Positions 57,482-64,000 of a stretch of DNA of 64,000 bases are shown one piece after another (the first letter of the stretch is position 1; each line of letters opens with the position of its first letter). A program made the position numbers and the translations under genes. The notes under the pieces are model-generated. The model was not told the origin of the DNA. It made no database searches and worked only from the letters and a program-made list of their open reading frames with translations. Source of the stretch: Bacillus sp. ISL-55 (GTDB taxonomy: Bacteria > Bacillota > Bacilli > Bacillales > Cytobacillaceae); assembly GCF_018613155.1 (NCBI RefSeq), contig NZ_JAGGQU010000018.1, positions 32,460-96,459 on the forward strand, in the 5' to 3' direction.

Positions 57482-59617
57482 TTATTTATCTTTTACTCTC
57501 AAAAGCCTCAGGCCATTCAGAGTGACAATCAGGGTTGCGCCCATGTCGGCGAAAATCGCGATCCACAGAGTTAGCCAGCCTGGAATGACCAACAGCAGTG
57601 CCAGCAATTTCACGCCAATTGAGAAGCCGATATTTTGTTTGATGATTGCGAGGGTTTTTCGGCTTAACTTAATCGTGAACGGCAGCTTTTTCAAGTCATC
57701 TGCCATCAGGGCGATATCCGCCGTTTCAAGTGCCGTATCGGTACCGGCTCCGCCCATCGCTACTCCAACTGTCGCCGCGGCAAGTGCAGGAGCATCATTA
57801 ATGCCATCTCCGACCATTGCGACTTTTCCATGGTTTTTCTGCAAGTCTTTTATAAAATTAAGCTTATCTTCAGGAAGCATATCGGATTCTATATCCGACA
57901 CACCAGCCTGGCTGCCAATCGCTTCTGCTGTTCCTTTGTTGTCACCAGTCAGCATGATGGTCTTTTCAATACCAAGCTCATGCAGACGGGAAACGACTTC
58001 CCTGCTCGACTCTCTTACTTCGTCGGCAACCGCGATCAAAGCAAGTACTCTAGAATCAACTCCGGCAACCATCACTGTTTTGCCATCAGTCTGCAGGCGT
58101 GAAATTTCTTCAGCTACCGCAACCGGGATTCCGCCTTGAACCATTTCCCCAAGGTATTTAGGGCTGCCGATATAATAAGTAACTCCGGCAACAGTTCCTT
58201 TTAATCCTTTACCGGTTACGGATGTGAAATCTTCTACTACAATATCCATGTATGGCACTGAGTCTGCTGCTGCCTTCCGGACAATTGCAGAAGCAAGTGG
58301 ATGCTGTGATTTATTTTCAAGGGCGGCAATTACTGCATAAAGGCCGCTTGAATCTTCGCCTGATACCATTTTGAAATCCGTAACAGCCGGCACTCCTTTT
58401 GTCAGCGTCCCAGTCTTATCAAAAGCGATTGCTTTCAGTGCACCCATTTCCTCAAGATGGATGCCACCCTTTACAAGCACACCATGTTTTGCGGCATTGC
58501 CAATCGCAGTGACTATTGAAACTGGCGTTGAAATGACCAGTGCACACGGACAGCCGACAACGAGGACGGCCAAGCCTTGATAAATCCACTCACTCCAACC
58601 TGCACCGAAGAAAAGTGGCGGTACAATAGCGACCAAGAATGCGACAAGGATAATTATTGGCGTGTAATACTTGGCAAAGCGGTCAACGAAGGCCTGCGAA
58701 GGAGCCTTTTCCGCCTGTGCCTCTTCGACAAGGTGAATGATTTTTGCGATTGTGGTATCATCGACCAATTTAGTGATTTCGACCTCAATTAGACCCTCTC
58801 CATTGAGAGTACCGGCAAACACCTCATCGCCAACATTCTTATCAGCTGGTACAGATTCTCCTGTAATCGCCGCCTGGTTGACAGCCGAGAATCCAGAGAT
58901 CACTTCCCCATCCATGGCAATTTTCTCGCCTGGTTTTACTATCATGATGTCGCCGACTTTTATTTCATTTACATTAACGCTGTATTCCCTGCCATTACGC
59001 CGGACCAGTGCTTCTTTTGGTGCGATATCCATTAACGAACGAATAGAAGCTCTTGCCTTATCCATTGAATATCTCTCTAGCACTTCACTAATCGCAAACA
59101 AAATGACAACGACGGCACCCTCGCTCCATTCACCAATGATGGCAGCGCCGATGATGGCTACAGTCATCAGGGCCCTCATGTCAAAATCGAGTTTGAGAAG
59201 ATTCTTTATCCCACTTTTAAATAAGGAGAAGCCACCTACGATAATTGCTCCTAAAAATAATAGGATGGCGGGCAAGCTTTCTTCACCATAATTAAACTGG
59301 AAAAAATAAGCGGCAACGATCATCAATAAGCTGATCAGTACCGTTGCGTTTTCCTGCCAGAACGGCCTCTTTTTTTCAGGGATCATCTCTGCTTTATCAT
59401 GGTAGAGCCGCAGATTCTCAAATGCCCCAGCCTCCTCCAGTTCTTCAATGGAGGCTTTACCGAAAACAGTCAGCTTGGAAGCGCCAAAATTAACTTTTGC
59501 ATCAAAAACACCATCCAGGTGCTTTACGTTCTCTTCGAACTTTCCGGCACAGCTTGCTCAGGTGAAGCCTTGTACCCGATAGATTGTTTTCTCGCCAGAT
59601 TGCGCTGCTTCAGTCAT
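57482..59617 (-). CDS. cadA: Cd/Zn-type P-type ATPase with in-frame TGA at the metal-site Cys codon
   Basis: Heavy-metal exporter of the CadA type, 711 codons. ATG at 59617 overlaps the cadC stop (ATGACTGA) and has AAAGGAG upstream. Codons 1-70 encode an N-terminal HMA domain: YRVQGFT, then TGA at 59558-59560 (codon 20), then [11 protein letters not shown]. Relatives have Cys at codon 20, forming CxxC. The frame is open on both sides. In full numbering: TGES 252-255, CPC 356-358, phosphorylated Asp400 in [15 protein letters not shown] later, eight TM segments. Without read-through the largest product would start at the ATG at 59386 (634 residues), which lacks the HMA domain and has only a weak ribosome site. 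Either selenocysteine, or a nonsense mutation of a Cys codon. Confidence 0.85.
59558..59560 (-). other. in-frame TGA, candidate selenocysteine codon
   Basis: The codon stands at the first Cys of the HMA metal-binding CxxC. After it 21 nt run to the hairpin GUUC-GAAGA-GAAC (5-nt loop, G first), with GUGC/GCAC pairing outside it. Bacterial SECIS elements need a hairpin with G among the first two loop bases 16-37 nt after the UGA. The inner stem is only 4 bp. Confidence 0.5.
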
Positions 59618-59978
59618 TAAACTCCATCTCCTTTTGATGTTCAAACGCCAGGTGAATCAATTGCTTTACATGGTCATCGACCAGTGAATAATAAACAAGC
59701 TTGCCTTCCTTCCGGTATTTAGCAAGCCCAAGATTTTTCAACAACCTCAAATGGTGTGAAGCAGTTGCTGTCGAAGAGTTGACGACTGCAGCTACATCAC
59801 AAACACAAAGCTCATTCCCTACATATAGTGAGTATGCGATTTTAATCCTAGTTTCATCTGATAAAGCTTTGAAAATTTTTGCTGCTGCAGAAGTATTTTG
59901 TTCTTTCAGTTCTGCTGACACCTGCTCTACTTTATCGTCATGGACGCAATTGACCTGGCAGACATCCTGCTCCTTCAA
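59610..59978 (-). CDS. cadC: ArsR/SmtB-family metal repressor CadC
   Basis: Winged-helix repressor for Cd/Zn/Pb. The TTG at 59978 (GGGGTGA five bases upstream) gives 122 residues and places Cys7 and Cys11 exactly as in CadC; the second Cys pair is in ELCVCDVAAVV (about 58 and 60). Recognition helix STATASHHLRLLK. The ATG at 59996 sits on the operator without a ribosome site. Coupled to cadA. Confidence 0.93.
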   Translation of the reverse strand: MKEQDVCQVNCVHDDKVEQVSAELKEQNTSAAAKIFKALSDETRIKIAYSLYVGNELCVCDVAAVVNSSTATASHHLRLLKNLGLAKYRKEGKLVYYSLVDDHVKQLIHLAFEHQKEMEFND

Positions 59979-59996
59979 TTTGCTCACCCCACTCAT

Positions 59997-60046
59997 TCAA
60001 ATGATCATTTGATTATATCTTATTCAAATGACCGTTTGATTGTCAA
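59997..60046 (-). promoter_or_regulatory. cadCA promoter with two CadC operators
   Basis: On the minus strand TTGACA (60041-60046) and TAAGAT (60017-60022) are 18 bp apart; TATAAT also overlaps the -10 area. Operator 1 TCAAATGATCATTTGA is at 59997-60012, a perfect palindrome just after the -10 box; operator 2 TCAAATGACCGTTTGA at 60024-60039 fills the spacer. The motif resembles cadO of CadC systems, so autoregulation is likely. Confidence 0.82.
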
Positions 60047-60053
60047 ACAAAAT

Positions 60054-60202
60054 AACAAAAAGCGCAAGCGCCTCGTTCAGCCCCGACAAGCGCTGGAGGG
60101 CCGACCAGTGAAGTCGTTCTTTGACTTCAATGGGCGGACCGAAGCGACTCGAGGGGCTAGGCGCTGGAGCTGGATTAAGAAATCTTCATGAAGTTATCCA
60201 CA
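60054..60202. repeat. dispersed 149-bp hairpin repeat, copy 2
   Basis: Starts AACAAAAAGCGCAAGCGCCT and ends in TTATCCACA at 60194-60202. Nearly identical to copy 1 (34884-35032) over about 117 bp, then 23 divergent bases, then the same DnaA-box nonamer. It lies immediately upstream of the cadC promoter. Confidence 0.92.
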
Positions 60203-60233
60203 CCTCAATAACTATACAAATTCCTTAACCATA

Positions 60234-60263
60234 AAAAAAAACCAGGAAATCTCCTGGTTTTTA
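60234..60263 (-). terminator. terminator of the small membrane gene
   Basis: ACCAGGA / TCCTGGT hairpin then T8 on the minus strand. Confidence 0.82.
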
Positions 60264-60266
60264 CTG

Positions 60267-60551
60267 TTAGGCTATTTTCTCACCCTGGCGTTCGGCAACC
60301 TTCTTGAAGTAAAACCCTAATTTGACAAGGCCAACTGCGGTCAAGGATAGAATCATATTGAAGAAAACTGCGAATATCGCAAGACCCATTACTTCAAAGA
60401 TGACGGCATATAAAAAACCAGCTGCTCCGAATAGTGAAATCGTGATGAGGAAATGCATCCTTGGTAAAAGAAATGTAATGATGCCACTAAACAATAGGAC
60501 AAGTGATCCCATGATAAATAGATGAAGACCGAACAAAAGCAAAAACTCCAA
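60267..60551 (-). CDS. unrecognised small membrane protein
   Basis: 94 residues with three hydrophobic segments (about 2-24, 30-50 and 52-76) and a basic tail (YFKKVAERQGEK). No family recognised. Starts ATG after GGGGGAATT; followed by its own terminator. Transport and enzyme motifs are absent. Confidence 0.7.
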   Translation of the reverse strand: MEFLLLFGLHLFIMGSLVLLFSGIITFLLPRMHFLITISLFGAAGFLYAVIFEVMGLAIFAVFFNMILSLTAVGLVKLGFYFKKVAERQGEKIA

Positions 60552-60643
60552 AATAATTCCCCCAGTATTACTGTTGTTGGTTCAATGGAAATGGTTCCAC
60601 CACTTTCCAATTTCCTCTGGGTTCTTTTTTAAACTAAAAGAAT

Positions 60644-61192
60644 CTAAATTCGGTCATCCCATATCCTATTTAACATCGTTTTTTCACTGGAAACGACAAG
60701 TTCGAATACATCCGGATTCGTCATTTCCATCAGGCAGTCGTATCCGAAACTTTCATTGAAATACCGCATGAGCAATGTGGTCATGTTACCATGGCTGACT
60801 AGCAAAATGTGGTCATGTTCCGAACATAATAAATCCTCAATCAGTGATTTCGCACGATTCATCGCAGCTGAATGGGATTCTCCTCCTTCAAAAACAAGCT
60901 CAAAATCTTCAAAGGTTTGCTTTAGCTTATCACGCCAGTCCTCAAAATTGACTGTACTCAGCACTCTTTCACCGAGCCGGTCATCTTCGAGAACTTTTAT
61001 CTTCCTTGAATCAGAAAGAGGTTTAATTGTATCGACAGCTCTTTTAAAAGGGCTGCAATAGATGATATCTATTTCTTTTCGTTTGAAAAAGTCAACTAGT
61101 GCCAGCGCCTGTTTCCTGCCCTTTTCAGTCAGTGGAGAGTCTACAGGCTGGCCAGCCGCACTTGCATGACGTACAAGATAGATTGTTTTCAA
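60644..61192 (-). CDS. histidine phosphatase family protein
   Basis: 182 residues of the phosphoglycerate-mutase-like superfamily. Phosphorylated His in YLVRHASAAGQP (RHA in place of the usual RHG), SPLTEKGRKQALALV, second Arg in YCSPFKRAVDTI, and second His in ILLVSHGNMTTLL. Substrate not predictable. 17 bp after rnz in the same direction. Confidence 0.87.
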   Translation of the reverse strand: MKTIYLVRHASAAGQPVDSPLTEKGRKQALALVDFFKRKEIDIIYCSPFKRAVDTIKPLSDSRKIKVLEDDRLGERVLSTVNFEDWRDKLKQTFEDFELVFEGGESHSAAMNRAKSLIEDLLCSEHDHILLVSHGNMTTLLMRYFNESFGYDCLMEMTNPDVFELVVSSEKTMLNRIWDDRI

Positions 61193-61209
61193 TCAAAACA
61201 CCCCTTATT

Positions 61210-62139
61210 TCAGTCATGTTCATGAGGTACGGTAATTTCCATAAAATCTTCTGAGACAACAGTGTTGGCAAATACTGTTCGTGCTTCCTTTTCAAGCTCC
61301 TTCCAGTCATTGCGGTCATACCTGGAGCTAATATGGGTCAGGCACAGTTTTTTCACACCAGCATTCAATGCTGTCTCTGCGGCCTGCAGAGTGGTCGAAT
61401 GAAAATACTCATAGGCAAGGGTCCCTTCATCTGCTGAAAAAGTCGCTTCATGGACGAGAAGATTTGCATTTTGGGCAAGCAGTTGAGCATTTTCACAAAT
61501 TCTTGTGTCACCCAAAATCGTGACAATCCTTCCTTTCTGCGGGGGGCCGACAAATTCAGCAGGATCGATGACTCTTCCATCGTCCAAGATGACTTCTTCT
61601 CCGTTCTTGATTTTCCTGTATTCAGGTCCTGGTTTTACCCCTGCTGCTTCAAGCTTGTCGGCAAGAAGAGTCCCGGGACGATCTTTTTCCTTTACTCTGT
61701 ACCCATATGAGGGAATTCCATGCTCCAAAAGTTTTGCTTCAACGATAAACTGCTTATCTTCAAAAATGATGCCTTCCTGCAGCTCGATGATTTCAATCGG
61801 ATATTTCAAGTAGGATTTACTAATTTTCAAAGATACCTCAATATACTCTTTAATTCCAGGAGGTCCATACACCGTAACCAGCGACTCTCCTCCCTGGAAG
61901 GAACGGCTCGACAGCAACCCAGGCAGGCCATAAATATGGTCTCCGTGCAAGTGTGTAATGAAGATTTTTTCAATCCTCCGCGGCTTGATACTTGTATGTA
62001 AAATTTGATGCTGGGTTGCTTCTCCACAGTCAAACAGCCAGACAGCTCCCCGCTCCTCCAGCAATTTCAGTGCGATTGAGGTCACATTCCTCAGCTTGGC
62101 TGGGACGCCCGACCCTGTTCCAAGAAAAAAAACATCCAT
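61210..62139 (-). CDS. rnz: ribonuclease Z
   Basis: Zinc endonuclease that trims 3 prime trailers of tRNA precursors. 309 residues from ATG 62139 (GGAGG upstream); [19 protein letters not shown], metal-site [22 protein letters not shown] and [20 protein letters not shown]. Position opposite zwf matches B. subtilis YqjK. Confidence 0.95.
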   Translation of the reverse strand: MDVFFLGTGSGVPAKLRNVTSIALKLLEERGAVWLFDCGEATQHQILHTSIKPRRIEKIFITHLHGDHIYGLPGLLSSRSFQGGESLVTVYGPPGIKEYIEVSLKISKSYLKYPIEIIELQEGIIFEDKQFIVEAKLLEHGIPSYGYRVKEKDRPGTLLADKLEAAGVKPGPEYRKIKNGEEVILDDGRVIDPAEFVGPPQKGRIVTILGDTRICENAQLLAQNANLLVHEATFSADEGTLAYEYFHSTTLQAAETALNAGVKKLCLTHISSRYDRNDWKELEKEARTVFANTVVSEDFMEITVPHEHD

Positions 62140-62396
62140 ATTCCTGATATCCTCCTGTACCAAATGCCTGCAATCCTTACAGGCAGGTATTATTCATTTC
62201 AATATATCACAACTGCCATTATTCATCTAAACCAAACGCTGGATTTAACTCAATCGGGGATAGTTCCAAGCAATTGGAAGAACACTAAGTGCAGTTTAAA
62301 CAGTTGCTAATTGTTCTCGAAAGGGCTAAAATTTTGTATTTGTAGAGTGTTTTTTATACATACTTTTAAATTCACATAAAAGAGAGGTTCTATATT

Positions 62397-63896
62397 GTGG
62401 CACAAACCGAAAAACCAACAGCCTTAATCATGATCTTCGGGGCTACGGGAGACCTGGCAAACCGTAAACTGTTTCCTTCCCTCTATAATTTGTTTGAAAA
62501 AGGAAAACTGGACAAATTCGCGGTCGTCGGTGTTGCCCGCCGTTCCCTTTCAAATGAAGAGTTCCAGCTGAGGGTAAAAGATTCCGTGAAGGAAAATGGG
62601 GAAACAGAAGCTGACATCGACGAATTCGTTTCCAAGTTCTATTATCATTCCCATGACGTTACTGATTCAAGTTCCTATCTCGCTCTTGGAAAGCTTGCGG
62701 AAGAGCTGGACAGCCATTATGGACTTGATGGCAATAGAATTTTCTACCTGGCGATGGCACCTGAATTTTTTGGAACGATTGCTGAACATTTGAAGAAGGA
62801 TAAGCTTACTGACGTATCCGGGTTCAAACGCCTTGTCATCGAAAAACCATTCGGGCATGACCTTGAATCTGCAAAAGTGTTGAACAAGCAAATTCGCAAG
62901 GCTTTTTCTGAAGATGAAATCTATCGGATTGATCATTATCTAGGCAAGGAAATGGTTCAAAACATTGAGGTAATCCGTTTCGCAAATGCGATGTTCGAAC
63001 CACTCTGGAATAACCGTTACATTTCCAATATTCAGGTGACATCAAGCGAAACGCTTGGAGTCGAAGAACGAGGACGATATTACGAGAAAAGCGGCGCTCT
63101 AAGGGATATGGTCCAGAACCATATGCTGCAGATGGTTTCCTTGCTTGCGATGGAACCCCCTATCAAGCTGACGACATATGAAATCCGTTCAGAAAAAGTA
63201 AGAGTGTTCCGTGCTCTTCGTCCTGTAAAAGGCGAGGAAGTCAATGAATATTTTGTTCGCGGCCAATATGATAAAGGCAGAATGAACGAAACAGATGTCC
63301 CTGCATACCGCCAGGAAGAAATGGTCAATCCTGAATCCAATACGGAGACATTTGTCGCTGGTAAGCTGATGATTGATAATTTCCGCTGGGCTGGAGTCCC
63401 ATTCTATATCCGTACAGGAAAAAGAATGAAGGCCAAGTCAACTAAAATTGTGATCCAATTCAAAGATATCCCGATGGATCTGTATTATCGGCCAGAAAAA
63501 ATGGTCAATCCAAATCTTCTTGTCATTCATATCCAGCCTGAAGAAGGAATCACGCTTCACTTGAACGCCAAGAAATCTGGCCAGGGTACAGACGCTACAC
63601 CTGTAAAATTGAATTATGCCAATAAAGGCATTGACGGGCTGAACACACCGGAAGCATATGAAAAACTCCTATTTGATTCATTGCGCGGCGACGCCACGAA
63701 CTTTACACACTGGGATGAAGTCGCATTGTCGTGGAGCTTTGTTGATAATATTTCAGAAGTCTGGGAAAACACAAAGGAACCATCATTCCCGAACTATGCA
63801 TCTGGCTCCATGGGTCCCGACGCTGCAGACAAGCTTCTGGAGCAAGATGGATTCTTCTGGTGGCCAATCACTGAAATTGATGTAGAAAACTGTTAA
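62397..63896 (+). CDS. zwf: glucose-6-phosphate 1-dehydrogenase
   Basis: First enzyme of the oxidative pentose phosphate pathway. 499 residues; NADP motif IFGATGDLANRKLFP, IEKPFGHDLESAKVLN, catalytic His in YRIDHYLGKEMVQN. GTG start at 62397 with AGAGAGG nine bases upstream. Complete within the window. Confidence 0.97.
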   Translation: MAQTEKPTALIMIFGATGDLANRKLFPSLYNLFEKGKLDKFAVVGVARRSLSNEEFQLRVKDSVKENGETEADIDEFVSKFYYHSHDVTDSSSYLALGKLAEELDSHYGLDGNRIFYLAMAPEFFGTIAEHLKKDKLTDVSGFKRLVIEKPFGHDLESAKVLNKQIRKAFSEDEIYRIDHYLGKEMVQNIEVIRFANAMFEPLWNNRYISNIQVTSSETLGVEERGRYYEKSGALRDMVQNHMLQMVSLLAMEPPIKLTTYEIRSEKVRVFRALRPVKGEEVNEYFVRGQYDKGRMNETDVPAYRQEEMVNPESNTETFVAGKLMIDNFRWAGVPFYIRTGKRMKAKSTKIVIQFKDIPMDLYYRPEKMVNPNLLVIHIQPEEGITLHLNAKKSGQGTDATPVKLNYANKGIDGLNTPEAYEKLLFDSLRGDATNFTHWDEVALSWSFVDNISEVWENTKEPSFPNYASGSMGPDAADKLLEQDGFFWWPITEIDVENC

Positions 63897-63902
63897 TACG
63901 AG

Positions 63903-64000
63903 AACAAAAAGCGCAAGCGCCTCGTTCAGCCCCGACAAGCGCTGGAGAGCCGCCCAATGAAGTCGTTTTTTGACTTCAATGGGCGGCTCGAAATAGAAAT
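63903..64000. repeat. dispersed hairpin repeat, copy 3 (variant, cut by window end)
   Basis: Begins AACAAAAAGCGCAAGCGCCT as in copy 2 and keeps the inner hairpin (TGAAGTC / GACTTCA), but leaves the family after GGGCGGCTCGAA, so the outer 3 prime arm and DnaA box are missing or lie beyond the window. Confidence 0.85.

Noticed and set aside
57482..59386. cadA as a naturally short 634-residue ATPase starting at 59386
   Set aside because: The upstream codons encode a recognisable HMA domain in the same frame with a coupled ATG and ribosome site; the ATG at 59386 has only a weak one. Kept as the fallback product if the TGA is not read.

Overview
The window is chromosomal DNA of an endospore-forming Bacillaceae bacterium (Bacillus sensu lato, perhaps Mesobacillus or a near relative; genus not proven). 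The basis is the sporulation gene set (spoIIA operon with sigF, spoVA genes, spoIIM, spmAB, dacB, dacF, mciZ) and gene order that follows Bacillus subtilis over most of the window (rsiX-sigX-resEDCBA-rluB-spmBA-dacB-ypuI-scpBA-ypuF-ribT-lysA-spoVA-sigF ... fur-spoIIM-yqxK-nudF-mciZ-yqkF-yqkE ... yqkD-yqkB-yqjX-yqjW-yqzH-yqjQ-yqjP-proI-namA-rnz-zwf). No rRNA, tRNA, CRISPR, transposase or prophage gene was seen.

Layout. 0.2-3.6 kb: serA, a HisJ-type PHP phosphatase, a secreted M23/LysM peptidase. 3.9-12.2 kb: the ECF pair sigX-rsiX and the res locus (two-component system plus cytochrome c maturation). 12.2-20.3 kb: rluB, spore maturation and cortex genes, ypuI, an unrecognised gene, condensin partners scpAB, a YjcZ-type micropeptide, ypuF, ribT without the rib operon, and a tiny membrane peptide. 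20.3-28.5 kb: lysA, a spoVA operon that goes directly from spoVAB to spoVAEA, then sigF-spoIIAB-spoIIAA-dacF. 28.6-36.8 kb: nucleoside salvage (deoB-punA-pdp), xerD, yqzK, fur, spoIIM, yqxK, nudF. 36.9-46.8 kb: mciZ, yqkF, a ZIP-like protein, GrpB-like protein, yqkE, a CoA-transferase/thiolase/HMG-CoA lyase block, yqkD, a lipoprotein and two small Fe-S type proteins. 46.9-57.4 kb: yqjX-yqjW, yqzH, a second sigma/anti-sigma pair, yqjQ-yqjP, T-box controlled proI, a glycosyltransferase, namA, a methyltransferase. 57.5-64 kb: cadC-cadA, a phosphatase, rnz and zwf.

Two signals go beyond routine annotation. (1) The cadA-type ATPase reads through from an ATG that overlaps the cadC stop, but has one in-frame TGA exactly where relatives have the first Cys of the N-terminal metal-binding CxxC motif; a small hairpin with G in its loop lies 21 nt after it. 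This is a selenocysteine candidate, with a simple nonsense mutation as the rival. (2) Five intergenic arrays of different sequence share one geometry: 27-bp palindromes separated by 25-nt conserved spacers, giving an exact 52-bp period (about five helical turns). A third point is a 149-bp dispersed hairpin repeat ending in a perfect DnaA box at a fixed distance.
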